NCBI GenBank assembly: GCA_905182995.1
Contig: CAJJDP010000028.1
Coordinates: forward strand, 1-64,000
Direction of reading: 5' to 3'
From: Paramecium octaurelia
Lineage: Eukaryota > Ciliophora > Oligohymenophorea > Peniculida > Parameciidae
Length of the DNA stretch: 64,000 nucleotides
The notes beneath the pieces were generated by a model. That model had not been told where the DNA came from. It ran no database searches and saw only the letters and a program-made list of their open reading frames with translations. Positions within the stretch are counted from its first letter, which is position 1. Every line of letters starts with the position of its first letter. Below, one piece after another: positions 47,285 to 60,003 of this stretch. A program made the translations under genes and the position numbers.

Positions 47285-49911
47285 ATGGAATTCTATTCGA
47301 CAGATTAAATTGTAGATCATAAACAAAATATACCAATTGAGATATGGAACTAGTTCCTATGTAAATTTCCTTACTGTTCAATATAAAAATTTAAATTGCC
47401 TGCTGATGCTCGCAAAGAAAAATCTAAATTCCTTTCAGCTTTACTTATTGCTAATTTTTTTGATATAATAATAAGCTTGCAATAATTAACAAAGCTTGAA
47501 TAAATATAATAGTAGTTTTAATAGATATTGGATGATTAAAACCAATCCCACCTCATAAAAAATCGATTTCAGAATTATATAAACCAATTTCAGATTTTTT
47601 TGGATGAATTAAAACCCTTTGATTTTATAGAAATTTAAGGTAACTAATCAAATACAGAGACGACAAGCAAGGTTTAAGATTCCTTAAAAAAAAAAATAAA
47701 GAAAATATACGATTATTTATCTGATTAATAAAAGGTCAACATTCTATTTCAATTGTCAATAGGTATAGCTTTGAGTTTCTATCTGAACTCTGATTCTTAG
47801 GTAACTATCTCAGCCACATTATAGATAGATTAGAAAACTAAGAACTAAATTGTTAACAGATTATTAGAACTAAGTAATGTTGATGCTGTGCATAGTAGTT
47901 CATAAAATGATTTTTTTGCGGAAGATTATATAGCCATAGCCATTTCAAATTTACTAAATTATCCTATCCATTTTTTTATAAATGAATTTGATAAAGACAG
48001 GGAGGATCTTATGCAAAGAAAAATTCATTAAGAATAAAATTAAGATAAAGTTGTAGCTTTCTTAATAGATGGAGTTGAAAACGATCTTAATGTGAGAATT
48101 TTAGCATCCAATCAAGATACTCGGTGTGCTTAAAATATCATCAATAAAAAACAACAATAGCAACAGAAATCTATTGTAAATTCCTTATAATAAATTTTTG
48201 ACAATATACTAGATCAAGTAATGGAGGATTTTTGTAATTTGAATGAATTATGGATTCTTCAGATATTATAGATTATAAAGCATGGAGGATCCTAGTCACT
48301 TATTACTGATAGAAAGCCTATAAATATAAATCAATAATTTATATAGTATAGTTAAGAACTATTTTAATAGCTGAAATTTGATCCTACAGCACAATAAGAA
48401 TTCTTAAAGAACTTTGAAGAGAAGTTATAAAAAAAAGAATAGGTTGTTGAAAATATTATCATCTCCTAATTTCAAACGATTAGAGATTAAATACAAGGCA
48501 GATCTTAAGAACCTTAATAGAGTGTCATTTAATTTTAAAAGTAAAGCAAATCAAATTTTGCAGTTTGTCCAAAGCCTAAAGAAGTAGACGACGATATACC
48601 TTAAAATGTTGATTTCGATTAGGTTCTTAAATCTTAAATAAAAAATAATAATTTAAATAACAAATTAGTTGATCATAGTCCTAAGAGGTAGAACTAGTCT
48701 AAAAGTGAAATTGACAATAGAATAAAGCTTAAAACTCTAAATGATTAAAAGAAATGTGAAAGCAGTATAGTTAATCACGAAGAAATGTTAAGTATTAAAA
48801 AAGCTTCTCTCATATATCGATAGACGATATCAAGTAAAGTGCAATCAGAAATAAATTCATTTTCTAATATAGAAAAAAATAAATTCTTATTTACTCCATC
48901 AATCATCAATCAAAAATCTTAAATTAAAAGACAAAGCGAAATTAATATAATTCCCAAGACTCTTAACTCAAGTTAGATTTCTGAAACCTTAAAAGAATTA
49001 AGCAGTAGCATTGCTAGTGTCGAGGATACATTTAAATGTACAATTTGTTGCTGTGAATACAAGGACCCTGATGAAATCAAAACTCTACATGATGATCATA
49101 AACTTTGCAAGTTTTGTTTAGGAAGTTGGATAAAAGTAAATAAAATATAATTAAATACAGGTAAAATTCAATTCAACACAATGGAACTTTAAATATTTTA
49201 AATGTCCAATACAATCTAATGATGGTAAAACTCAATAACCTTGCGACCATGCAATTGAATAATAGTAGATTTAAAATGTGTTAACAGCTGAGGAATTTGA
49301 CTTGCTGATAGTGAATACTATAAAAAATTAAATAGTAGATATCATCTGTCCAAACTAAGATTGTAGAGCAAATATAAAGGGTATACCACCAGTGGATAGA
49401 AATGAATTGCTATGTCCAATATGTTCTATTAAGATTTGTTGCGTTTGCAAGTAAATCATTTTTTCTCTATAGCCAATTAGATAAATAGACCATATTGATT
49501 CTAAATGTCCATAACGCCTTGAGGAAATAAAATTGGCTTTATAGGATGAAAGGATTAGTTGTTGTCCTGGGTGTCTTGAAATCTATATGAAAAATGGAGG
49601 TTGTGAACATTTCTCTTGTACAAAGTGTTTCACAGAATTTTGCTTTGGTTGTAGTGCTTATAGAAAACCAATTTTAGGACACGGTACTAGTTTATGATTG
49701 ATAATAAGGAGCTCATTTTCATAGGGAAGGTTGTTCATCAAGAAAACCATGGTATCAAGATTAAGATAAGAAGATAGAAAATTTGGATGAAGAATATATC
49801 CCTGATCAGTGTGAATATTGTAAGTAATATTAAAGAGCCTGTCCTCGTCCAATTAGTTTATCAGAATTCAAGAGTTTAGCTCATTTAAATTTTGAAAATA
49901 ATTAAATGTGA
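47285..49911 (+). CDS. RBR-type E3 ubiquitin ligase (RING-IBR-RING)
   Basis: 848 residues. The first ~570 residues are Gln/Asn-rich with no clear domain. RING1 begins CTICCCEYKDPDEIKTL; the IBR contains CPICSIKICCVCKQIDHIDS. RING2 reads CPGCLEIYMKNGGCEHFSC, with catalytic Cys755 in NGGC-EH. RBR ligases accept ubiquitin from an E2 on this Cys and pass it to the substrate. Three introns were inferred: 49136-49160 (CAG acceptor), 49451-49480 (30 nt, TAG; removes an insertion from the IBR) and 49684-49708 (AAG; restores GHGAHFHREGC). The substrate is unknown. The RING2 core resembles the Ariadne group. Confidence 0.88.
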
Positions 49912-50187
49912 TAATCAAATCTAAAGATTAGTTTTAATGAGAGATAATCATTTTAGTATAAAGAGATCATTTATTGTATTAATTAAAATCATAATGATAT
50001 GTTGACAATAGAACTTATGGTAGTTCTGCAAAGCTAAAATTCTATTATAAACCTTAAAATCCCTAATACAAATATTCTTTATTCTTTTTAAAATTGTGTA
50101 AATCTATCATTGATTTTGAAGTAAGTCTAATGAATTAGAGTAAAAACCAAATTTTATTCGATCTACATATAAATAAAAATATCTAAG
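49912..50187. other. Intergenic region
   Basis: AT-rich spacer; no supported feature. Confidence 0.5.
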
Positions 50188-50464
50188 TCAAAAGGCTTTA
50201 GATTCTTATTTATCTATTGTTGTAGTTTCTGTCATTTCAATTGACAAAGAAGTTCTAGTGATATTAGAGTATTTTTCTTTTTTAAAACTTATTAAATAAT
50301 TCAATTAGGATAAAAAACTTATTCTTCTTTTCTGATATTTAATCACTTTGATCCTCTATTATGATATGCAGATTATATATGATCGAATAATGAGATAAAT
50401 CTATAGGAAAGGTTCTATTTCTATAATTAATTAATCATCACTGGAATGAGTATAACTATTTCAT
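50188..50464 (-). CDS. Possible small two-intron gene
   Basis: Three short exons give 73 residues, MKQLYSFQNRTFPIDLSHYS... ending DKQESKAF. The first intron is 50421-50441 (21 nt, GTGATG...TATAG); the second is 34 nt with a GTTTTA donor and TAG acceptor. Each join keeps the frame and the composition looks protein-like (IIIEDQSDQISEKKNKFFIL). Both donors are off-consensus and no family is known. It may instead be a decayed remnant. Confidence 0.35.
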
Positions 50465-50560
50465 ACTTAATAATTAAATAAGATGGAAATTCTTTTGTTG
50501 TCCACCTAACAAAAAGGAGATCCTGTAATGGAATATTATAGATATATATAATCTTTAAAC

Positions 50561-51279
50561 TCATTAGTCTTCATCCTTAGAATACTTCAATTTTAGTTAT
50601 TCTAGTTCTTATTTTAATCTTTGATTTTCTTCAATCAATTGATGGGTTTTTAGATTCCAATTCTATAATAAATTAATGTTAAAACCTTTGATAAATCGTC
50701 CAATTATGCAAAAGATTAAACTGAGATGACGTTTAGTTATTTCATTAACTCTTATCTAATTTAATCTTATTCCTCTAATTTTTAGATGTTGATCGAGGAA
50801 TGTTATTTATTCTCCTCAATTTATTTCGTCAAATTCTACTTTAGATATGGATTTACATTTAATTTTTCATTATTTTATTCACTCTTTTTTTTAGAGTCTT
50901 ATTATGCAGTATACATTTCATATGTTGGAAGTGTTATCAATAAAGCATAGATAAGGATTTCGTAAAAGAATTCCACTCCCTTACAAACTTATTAATTTAG
51001 ATTACTTTTTCTAATGCAACTTCATCATTCAGAGGCTTAAAGAAAAAATCACTACTTTTTTTATCTATGCCCATAAATTTGCTGTCTATTTTTTACTATA
51101 TTTCAGAATTTCATTACGTCCCATTTATGTTAAAAGTTTCCTAAACGAACATAAAATTTCTTCACCCAATTTGTGTGTCCTTATTGAGCTTTCTTTAAAT
51201 GCGCAGCCTTGGTTCTGGCTATTACTGGTCTTGCAAACACCCTCACAACCAATGAGAAAACTTTGAATAAGGGTAACAT
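50561..51279 (-). CDS. OPA3-like protein
   Basis: 215 residues from four exons (introns 22, 26 and 23 nt; the second, 50980-51005, has an AAG acceptor). The N-terminus MLPLFKVFSLVVRVFARPVI followed by ARTKAAHLKKAQQGHTNWVK is the conserved OPA3 start. Later segments fit the family: GNFQHKWDV, FFKPLNDEVALEKGVEFFYE and a membrane helix (IYALLITLPTYEMY). The C-terminus is a coiled coil (LIEENQRLKQELEQLKLKYS). OPA3 is a mitochondrial membrane protein of unknown biochemical activity; human mutations affect optic nerve and organic-acid metabolism. Function here rests on similarity by eye. Confidence 0.8.
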
Positions 51280-51319
51280 TATTATTAACTATAATTATAG
51301 ATAAATTAAAAAATAATTA

Positions 51320-51943
51320 TCAATTAACATGATTAAAGAGTTTTGTTCGAAAAGCTATAAAGAATTATAATTAATACATACTTTTTGAAGGGGGAGGAGA
51401 TGTGCTGTATACAATTTATCTTTCGTTTGAAAGCAACCTAGATCTTTCCATTGTGCTTACAGTGAATGAAGATTAGTTATCATGAGGCAAATCCCCCATT
51501 ATATACCCATAGTCTCGGATAAAGTTCAAGAATTTCTAATCTAAAGGTTTTAAGAGTTTGATTTGTATGATATCACTTTTATTCCTGGGACTTCTTTCTT
51601 GTTCCTAGAAAGTAGTAGAGTTGATTTTAGAAAAAGATTAATCTAACTCAAGGCCTGAGAAAAGCCTTTTTTAAAGTGAAAGATCTTGTTTAGATTACTA
51701 AGAGGAAGACCTTGAATCTAAGTGAGATTTAGTTGAGTTCTAAAACACCTTAATTTAGAATCCCCTTTCTCCATCTTCATTTTGCATTCCACTTGTATTC
51801 CTTTGTTAAAGATTGTAAATTTATTAAACTTGCTGAATATTCTACTTTCCCTGATTAGTTGGATTCTTAACAGGCTGAATATCATATTCCTACAATGATT
51901 TCTGTTGCATTTTATTAGAAGCTGCAAATCTCTGTTAATACAT
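51320..51943 (-). CDS. Hypothetical Gln/Ser-rich protein
   Basis: A single exon of 207 residues, MYQQRFAASNKMQQKSLQEY... It is Gln/Ser-rich and polar, probably disordered, with a more ordered stretch (IIQIKLLKPLDQKFLNFIRD). The frame is open throughout and no family is recognised. It lies 41 bp upstream of OPA3 on the same strand. Confidence 0.6.
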
Positions 51944-52139
51944 TATATTATTTATCTGAAAATAATATATTAAATTATAAAGTAGTAAAACTACTTTAAA
52001 TTATAAGGGTGCAGCAAACAGTTTCATTAATCTTCGAATTATATGACATTGACTCAATTTGTATGATACCAAAAGATATAATTTAATATTGTAATGTTCT
52101 CGTATTAATAAGAACAAGATAAATAAATATATAAACAGA

Positions 52140-53811
52140 ATGATTCGTAAGATTTTGAAATTTGGGTTCTCTACAACGACACTCAATTAGGAACCAAAAC
52201 ATAGATTTAGTTTATTTAAACTAATTGCTGGGGCAGCTATTGGAGTTTATGGATTCGATTAAGGAAGAAAATATAGAGAATATTTATCAAATATCTTCCT
52301 CTCTAAAGAATAACTCAATGATTTGGCATTGAAAAACATGATCAAATCCAAAGATTCACAATTAATAGCACATCCAATTAATAGTGTTAATAATATAAAG
52401 AATAAAGAAAAAGTAGTCGTGGTTGGAGGAGGTAATAATGAATTTACATTTTAGGAATAATTGGAATCTCATAAGCCCTAAAACTTTTAAGAATGGGGTA
52501 TAATGTAACTGTTATTGAATAAGCCAATACTGTTGCTTCAGAATGTAGTGCCTTTAATGGTAATGTTTTTAATCCAATGTACTTTTTGCCATTAGTCACA
52601 AGAGTAATTCATAAATTTATTATTGCAAGGATAACTTAATCTATATGATCAAGAATATATTCGAAAAACCAGAGTTGACAACTGTTAGATTTAACATGAA
52701 TGCATTCTTAGAAGACAATTTTATTTAGTGGGGAATTAATAGTTTACTATTAAGTATGACGGAGTATTAAAATCAATTTATATAAATAGCAATGCTTAGA
52801 TTGAGAATTCACGAAAGCAGTTGAGAATTGGATCGCTGACTTTGCAGGACATTGAAAAATTAAAGCCAACAGGATTATTCAAAGGACATTTAATCGCAAA
52901 AGGATAATTGGGGTTTTTTGCGTCAGATTAAAAAGTTAATGCTTATAAAGATCGGTTAGAGTTGTTAGGAATTCCTCATATTAAAGTTGAATCCTTTGAA
53001 TAAATTGAATAATTCACAAAAACAGATTTAAAAACAGAACCAAATCTCAAACTTTTCAATAGGTTCAAGAAAGCTTTGATATTAACCACTGAATCCAATT
53101 TGGAAACAAGAGACCTAACATAATCCATGCTAAAGTATTGTTAAGAAAACTTTCCAAACTAATTCGCAATTGCATTTTAGACTTCGGCTTAAAATTTTGT
53201 CTTAGATCCAGATAAAAATGTCAAAGGAATTCAAACTAATAAAGGGTATATTTATATGGTAAATTTTGAGAATTGTCTTGGGAGATAGGTTTGTCATTTG
53301 TTTAGCACATAAAAGCAAATAGTTGGCCCAAAAATTAAGACTTAACCTTCCAATAGTACCAGCTAAGGGGTGGGCTATGGGAAGAACTGCACCAGAAAAT
53401 TTTAATTAGACTTTAGTTAAAGAATTCACTTTAAATACTCCAAATTATTTTGCAACAAATCTGAATGGGCATTTAAGGTTAGCAGGGTGTGCAGAGGTTT
53501 GTAATGATACTCCATCAAGTGATGCAAGCAGCGAATGGGGAGCTATTTAAATATTAAATAGATTCAATGAGCAAAATGGATTCAATTTTAAAATGAATGA
53601 CTTTACTGTTAGAAGTTGTTTCAGACCTTTAACACCAGATGATGTCGCCATTATTAGTGAAGTTCCTGGATTCAAAAACGTATTTATAAATGCAGGTCAT
53701 GGATCAAGGGGCATGAGTTACTGCTTTGGAGCCGCAGACATTATGAGTTAGGTTATGGAAGGATCTAAGGAATTTGAAGATTACAGTGTGAAGAGGTATT
53801 ATTTTATATGA
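52140..53811 (+). CDS. FAD-dependent amine oxidoreductase (DAO/DadA type), two frame changes
   Basis: About 540 residues. An N-terminal basic/hydrophobic leader (MIRKILKFGFSTTTLNQ) could target mitochondria. A helix FKLIAGAAIGVYGF precedes the dinucleotide-binding motif VVVVGGGIIGISQALKLLRM (GxGxxG type) and VTVIEQANTVASECS. The C-terminal FAD site reads VFINAGHGSRGMSYCFGAAD, as in D-amino-acid dehydrogenases. These oxidise D-amino acids or similar amines to keto acids. Introns: 23 nt at the G-G-G motif (TAG) and 52604-52629 (AAG). Two further shifts are unexplained: one at the G-run 52730-52733, where one extra G restores frame, and one near 53258-53275. It may be a pseudogene or carry assembly indels. 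Confidence 0.7.
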
Positions 53812-53836
53812 TTTATTAATAAATATTCGTTAAATT

Positions 53837-54326
53837 ATGCAAAAAAAGAAAGGGCATTCCAAGAATCTATCAAAATAAGCTATTGATTTAATTAATTACT
53901 ATAATAACTTAAGGACATCTATTACTAATGAATTTGCCATGATGAATTTAAATAAAAAAATGTCATTATACATAGCTGATTAACGTATTTCATTTTTTAA
54001 TTCTAATAGCTATTGCAGAAGAAGATGTTGAGGATTCTCCTATTAAGCTTTAAAGAAATTGCTCAAAGACAGAACATATTAATATCAATATTTATGCTTA
54101 AACATTCGATTTAGATGAAGAATTATAATAAGATGTAAAATAGTTAAAATAAACTTTAAATTAAAGTATGTATCATAATTTGAAATTAGGAATAACATAA
54201 CTAAAAAGCATAATACACCAATCAGAACAAATGAAAAGTTTGAAAAATTAAAATAACAAAGAAAATTAATGCTAAAATAATCAAAATTATGCTGTAAATA
54301 AAATAGCTGCAAAAAAAAGAGTTTGA
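53837..54326 (+). CDS. Small hypothetical coiled-coil protein
   Basis: 154 residues with one 25-nt intron (53985-54009, TAG); the exon sum is a multiple of three. Starts MQKKKGHSKNLSKQAIDLIN; the middle is acidic (IAEEDVEDSP) and the end is a Gln/Lys/Asn-rich helix. No family recognised. It lies 25 bp downstream of the DAO gene. Confidence 0.6.
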
Positions 54327-54532
54327 AAAAACATATAATTTGTTTCAATTTAATTCTTTTCAATTAAATCTTATTTATTATTAATGGTTAACTAAGATAT
54401 CCTTATTTTACTAATTTATTAACCTTTGTGTGATAATTCCTATGTTTTTTAATAGAAATTAAAAACTCTTATAAATTTATTATTTAATTAGTAAATATAA
54501 AGCTATAAATAGAATTTCTCACATATATTAAT

Positions 54533-55644
54533 TCAATAATATTTTTCAAATTATTTTTGATTGCTTTCTTAATAGGAATTCTAGCATAATGCAATCTAAT
54601 AATGTCCTGGTCGAAAGAGTAGATTAATTTATGGTAAATTCTGATTTTAATTATATTTTTCAAGATCAACTCCATCTCTTCTGAAAAAGTATAAATTAAC
54701 CTAACTAAATTATTTAAAACAAAAAGATACAGGTCTAATTCTTAACTAAGAAGTTAAATTATAGCTTGATTAGAATTACATTCTTTTTGCCAAGTCACTA
54801 ATTCCTCTTCTAAATCTGTGTCAAGAAAATTTTATATCTAGCTTTTTTTCTAATTGTATATTTATCTAACAATATTTCTAAAAATTATTATTGAACAAAC
54901 ATAAAATTATTTGTTATTTTTTGAAAAATATTCTAGTAAATAAGAAGGGTTTTATTACAATTGTTTTAAAATTTAGTTAAAGTATTTTTTTATTTCAATT
55001 TCAATCTTCATTTTTATTAAGGACTAGTCATTTAAGAATAGTGTTAATTCTAGTTAATCAACCTTGTTAATAAATTTATTTATTTCTATTTTTCTATTTT
55101 AAGAGTTTGATAGTAATAAATTTAAGTATTAATATAGAAAGGATGTATAAAAGCAATTTCCATCTCCTCTTACTCTTTAATAACCTATAATGTTGCTGAA
55201 TTATTTTTCCAAATCTATTTTTTGTGTTCCATATTCTTTTTTAAAGGCAGCATAACTTTCTGGAGGATTTACATAATTGATATCAAGTATTTAACCTCCT
55301 GATAAAAACTCTAAACTCTTGATGAATTCTGTCATCAATTTTTCTTTATCTTCAAAGTAATTGGATTTATGAGAAGACAAATCAAATATCTATTATCGCT
55401 ACTCTTTTATTATATTAAATTCAAACATTTCTTAAATAATTTTTGTCCCTTAGTCAATCCAATCATTCAGTTTTACATACATTTACCAAAATTCTTTTAT
55501 CTTATCTGTTTGTTTCAATTACAATTTGAATCCATCAATCTTTAAACCAGCCTCTGATATTATATCGATGATATTGTCAAGGTTGCTTTTGACTCTTTAT
55601 ATTTATTAATCCAAATATTTTATTAATGTCTCAAAGTTATTCAT
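54533..55644 (-). CDS. Otubain-type deubiquitinase (peptidase C65)
   Basis: 363 residues with a single 20-nt intron (54701-54720, TAG acceptor, GTTTTA donor). A ~140-residue helical N-terminal extension precedes the OTU domain. Catalytic Cys164 lies in VRGDGNCFYTSF with Asp161. His341 lies in LLFRPGHYQIALC, the exact otubain C-terminal motif, which appears only when the intron is removed. Otubains cut ubiquitin chains (often Lys48) in the cytosol. The ~120-residue segment between the motifs is Lys/Gln-rich and weakly conserved. The triad is complete, so activity is likely. Confidence 0.88.
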
Positions 55645-55919
55645 TATTAATTAAAATTATAAATGTAATTACTATTTGAAACATTTCTTAATACTTACAT
55701 TTCGATTGGCTCCGGGATAAGAAAATAACCTAAGCTTTAAATTAATAACTAATGATTCAAATCCGCTTTACTTATTGTGCAAGATAAAAATTCTTTTCAA
55801 TATGCAATTACTAAGACCTATTAAATTAATAATAAGAAATATCTATTTACTATTAATTAATTGTTATTTTCATATCCATAAATTGCTTTGTATTCTTAAT
55901 AAATTGAGTTTTTAATTAA
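55645..55919. other. Intergenic region between divergent genes
   Basis: AT-rich spacer holding both promoters; no motif recognised. Confidence 0.4.
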
Positions 55920-57389
55920 ATGAAATTTTTTAATGACCTCAAGTTGAAGTTTGATGAAAAAGAATTAGAGGAGAAATATTAGATAGATAGAGCAAAATCA
56001 ATAAAAAAGCCTGTTTTCTTATTTATACTCCTTCTTTCCTTCTGTTCAAATATTACAGTATTGGGTCTGCATATTTTTGTTAAACCAGCAGAAACTTGGT
56101 ATATAAATGCTATATTAGTTGGTTTGACAGTAATTTAAGTGATAATAGTACTAATACTAAAGCAGCTTCAATTTATTTAATTTGGACTAACCCTTAGCAG
56201 CATAACAATAGGGTTTTTGTAACTTAATGTTGACCCTTAAAATACAACTCAAACTGAATTTTATATTTATGGGTGTCTTTTTATGCAATTTCAAGCAGTG
56301 TTATTTATGATTTCTAATTTCAATCATGCATTTGTATAAGTAATTTTTAGCCTGACGATAAGAACATCAATCACCTCGATCTATTCGAAGAGACCTGATT
56401 ATTTAGCTCTTTTTGTTGGAGCCTTTGGATGTATTCTAATTCTTATCACCATTTATGTTAACGATAAAAATGCTAGAAGATATTTCATACAAAACTTAAA
56501 GGAGAACAATCTTAAACAGTTAGGTAAATTTTTGCTAAGTAAACCATATCTTAAGATATAATTTTACGAAGATCAATAGCTATTTTAATTGATAAGTTAA
56601 AATCAAATCAAATAATTCCCAGGTTATACTGATGAGATATGTGATGGATGCAACATAAGAAATATGCTACGAAATTACAAATCGGATTATGGAAGTTTAG
56701 AGGAAGTACTATTAAATAAGCCTGATTTAATTAAATTTGGTTGTATTTTAATTGTTAAATGTGAGAAAATTCGATTCATAATAAAGGTTTGCGCAATCGA
56801 CCCATAACATCGCTAGTATTTGATTATATTTTAAGAATTTCAATAGCAAATAGTTAATGTTATAAATTAAGAAAAGGAATAAATAAAATTAAAAGAGTTT
56901 TTAAAATAAAAATAAATTTATTATCATTAAAAAATATTTAATTTAGGAGCATTCAGTGTGTTATATTTAAATAAATTGATTATAAAGAAAATTGAATTTA
57001 AGTAACTTGTAAGTAAAATAGTAAGAATATACTAATGTAGATTTTTCCCAAATATTGTAATTGAAATATAAGCCTAAGAGGATTAAATGTATATCTCTCA
57101 ATATTTACATTAATTAAGAATCTTTTTAATTTAGATTTTCGAAATAATTTCTGAAATTACTTTAAATGATAGGGAGAAGGTTCGAATAGTTATTAGTCGT
57201 AATCTAAATAATATAGAACTGAAGATAGAAGGTTTGAATCAACTAATCTTTTCTTAATAATACAACGAGAATTTTTTTATTAGTAGGATGTAAGGCTTAA
57301 TATTAGATGATTGCTAATTTAATGAAAACGAAGCAATTTTACTATTTATAAACTATCCTTTAGGATCATACTATTAAAAGAATGCATGA
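55920..57389 (+). CDS. Multi-TM membrane protein with large cytosolic tail
   Basis: A single exon of 489 residues. A charged N-terminus (MKFFNDLKLKFDEKELEEKY) is followed by about six hydrophobic helices (residues ~25-190), e.g. PVFLFILLLSFCSNITVLGL and YLALFVGAFGCILILITIYV. The cytosolic ~290 residues contain EICDGCNIRNMLRNYKSDYG, a helical region and a C-terminal mixed alpha/beta part. The layout recalls ciliate membrane proteins with decayed histidine-kinase-like tails, but no kinase motif (H-box, N-box, G-box) is visible. Function unknown. Confidence 0.65.
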
Positions 57390-57640
57390 AAAACAGCCAC
57401 TGAATATCATGAAGTAATATAATATAATTTAAATCTTTTCTGTATCAATTTTTATTAAAATCTTATATATTAAAGATTAATTGCGTGTCTTTTTGTGTTC
57501 ATTTAATATGAAATGAAAGCAAGATAAATAGAATTTATTATGCACTTGCGTTTCGAGTTGATTTGAATAAATTTTGATTACAATATTATTTTTCTGAGTA
57601 GAATAATTAATTATAAGCTAAATTATTATTCTCACTTTGA

Positions 57641-58588
57641 ATGGGTGGTAGTATTCCAAGAGAAAGATTAGGAAGATCAATAATGAGTAGTGTAAGCTAG
57701 AGTGAAAGTGAAATTGAAGTATTTGACTAGCCAACATATATTTATCAAAAATTGAAAATTGATGAGGACTTTCCAAATTGGGTTTAACAAATGTATTAAA
57801 GGTATGGAGCTTATAATTCTCCTGAAAAATTACCGTAAAACTAAAATTTAGAAGAGACTGAAGAGAGATCATCAGATTACTTTTTTTTAGGGTTTAATTT
57901 AAATGAATAAAAGCATGGGTATGGAGTGCTGATGAAAGACAATAAATTTTATGAAGGATATTTCGAATCTGACAACAAAAAGGGATGGGGCAGATAATTG
58001 GAACCAAATTTCTTGATGGTAAAAATAATAATAAATTAAAGGAAGGAAAGTGGGAAAACAATAAGATAGTAAGTGATAAAATAATAATTAAAGGGAATTT
58101 TAAATTTTTTGGGTAATTTTCAGATAATACTCTGCACGGCAGAGGTACAATGATAGACTTAGAAAAAGAAGAAAAATATGAAGGGAATTTTGAATATGGT
58201 ATTTTGAATGGGAAAGGAAAAATAACAAATTTGAAATACGATGCTTATTATGATGGAGATATCCAGAATAACTAAATGGAAGGCAAAGGCATATTTAGAT
58301 TTGGAAATGGGATGGAATATGAAGGAGAATTTTCACAAAATTAATTAAATGGTAAAGGGTATTTAGTATATCCGAATGGGATGTATTACAAGGGTATGAT
58401 GAATATAATATGAAGGTGATTTTGTTAAAAATATGATGCATGGAATGGGAATTCTGAAGGAAAATGATCAAATCTATGAAGGAGAATTTAGAAATGGGTT
58501 AAAACATGGATATGGTAAGATTATCTGCAATAATATTGAAATAGTGGGCAGTTGGGAAGAGGACAGATTTTAAGAAGAATTTGAATGA
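57641..58588 (+). CDS. MORN-repeat protein
   Basis: 300 residues, two introns, both with AAG acceptors (58019-58041, 23 nt; 58394-58415, 22 nt). The N-terminal ~70 residues are acidic and start MGGSIPRERLG, which could carry an N-myristoyl Gly2. At least eight MORN repeats follow, e.g. KFYEGYFESDNKKGWGR, YEGNFEYGILNGKGKI, YDGDIQNNQMEGKGIF, YEGEFSQNQLNGKGYL and YEGEFRNGLKHGYGKI. Removal of intron 2 restores a repeat at MYYKGDFVKNMMHGMG. MORN proteins bind membranes or act as scaffolds, often at the cortex or basal bodies. The specific role is unknown. Confidence 0.9.
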
Positions 58589-58616
58589 ATTAATTCAAGT
58601 TAATATAATTTATATA

Positions 58617-59994
58617 ATGAAATAATAACAACAACAACTTAAAGGAATACCAAACATTAGATCGTAATATTATGTAGCAGCTTAAGCCTTGAATTCTTAA
58701 TTATCTTCTAAGATTAGCAAGACTAAGTCAAGTTATATCGATGATTCGAATAAAAGTAAATATCACATCAACATAATTTAGTCAAAGATTACTCCTATTT
58801 TTAATTATCAACTTAGAAAACGTAACCAAAATACACAGCTAAGAGAGTAAATGTAAGCTTAGATTAACCAAAACAAGATGATCCAACAGTCCTCCCTCCA
58901 TTAAGAAAAGAGATATTGAGATCAAGATAATCGTAACCTACAGTGGCTAAAAGCAAATAATAACAAAGAAATAATTCACCTTTACTTCCACTAGAAAGTT
59001 TACCTGCAATAGAACCATCAAAAATTTCGCAAAAAAATATAGGGATAGTATCGTCATATGCAGCAAATACTCACTAAGGCCTAGTGAGACAATATAACGA
59101 AGACAGAGTTTCAATTATATTAAATTTAATGAGACCAAATTCTAACACTAATTCTGGATATTGGCCTTAGAGTTCATTTTTCGCAGTTTATGATGGTCAT
59201 GGAGGTCCATAATGTGCAGACTTTATGAGAGACAATTTACATCAATATGTAAAGTAAATATTTGAAGTAGATTATCAAAGAGGATTGTTTTCCCAATAAT
59301 CCCAGACTTGCAATAGAAAGAGGAGTCTCGAAGGCTGAGAAAACATACTTAGAAATGGCTGATCAGAAAGTTTTAGATAAATCAGGATGTTGTGCAGTTT
59401 TTGCATTGTTTGTTGATAACAATTGCTATGTGGCAAACATAGGAGATTCTAGGGCAGTCATCTCCTAAGGGGGAAAAGGGAAATCAATAACAGTTGATCA
59501 CAAACCTTCTACTCATGAGGAATAATAGAGGATAACTAAATTTGGAGGATAAATTTATTAAACATAACTTTAATAATTAAACGGTGAAATTTAATTAGGA
59601 CCACATAGAGTTTTACCTGGAAGATTAGCTGTTTCAAGAACATTCGGAGATGCTGAAGCTAAATTAATGAAATATGGAGGGATTCCTAATGTTATTTCAG
59701 CAGAACCAGATATATTTTAGTTATAAATCACGGATTAAGATTTCTTGATTTTAGCATGTAATATTTTAATTTGATTAAGGTGATGGTATCTATGACAAAA
59801 TGAGTAGTGAAGAAGTTATTTAATGCGCTTGGAATGTGCAAACATCAAACATTCATATTTTTGGAGGAAAGGCTGTTGAAGCTATTATGAAATTGTCATT
59901 ATAAAGGAAAACCTTCGACAATATAACAGCTGTATTTATCGGTTTTCCTTAATTAGAGAGAAAGTTAAAAAACAAATCATAATTTTAACAATGA
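58617..59994 (+). CDS. PP2C-type serine/threonine protein phosphatase
   Basis: 435 residues with three introns (58756-58781, TAG; 59249-59270, TAG; 59758-59779, AAG). A ~130-residue Gln/Ser-rich leader precedes the PP2C domain. The metal-binding motifs are intact: GLVRQYNEDRV, VYDGHGGPQCADFM (Asp184), VANIGDSRAVIS, LAVSRTFGDAEAK, LILACDGIYDKMSSEEV and DNITAVFIGF. The third intron splits the Cys codon just before DGIYD. PP2Cs are Mn2+/Mg2+-dependent monomeric phosphatases. The gene ends 9 bp from the convergent channel gene. The start is the first Met in frame. Confidence 0.93.
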
Positions 59995-60003
59995 TACTGT
60001 ATT

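Noticed and set aside
51280-52136. A plus-strand frame with fluent-looking stretches (e.g. GGDVLYTIYLSFESNLDLS)
   Set aside because: The minus strand gives one continuous 207-residue frame without any join. The plus reading needs several frame changes.
54085-54480. Minus-strand ORF extending the otubain frame
   Set aside because: It arises only if the 20-nt intron is not removed. Splicing ends the otubain at 54533 with the correct catalytic His motif, and the stretch is covered by the plus gene at 53837.
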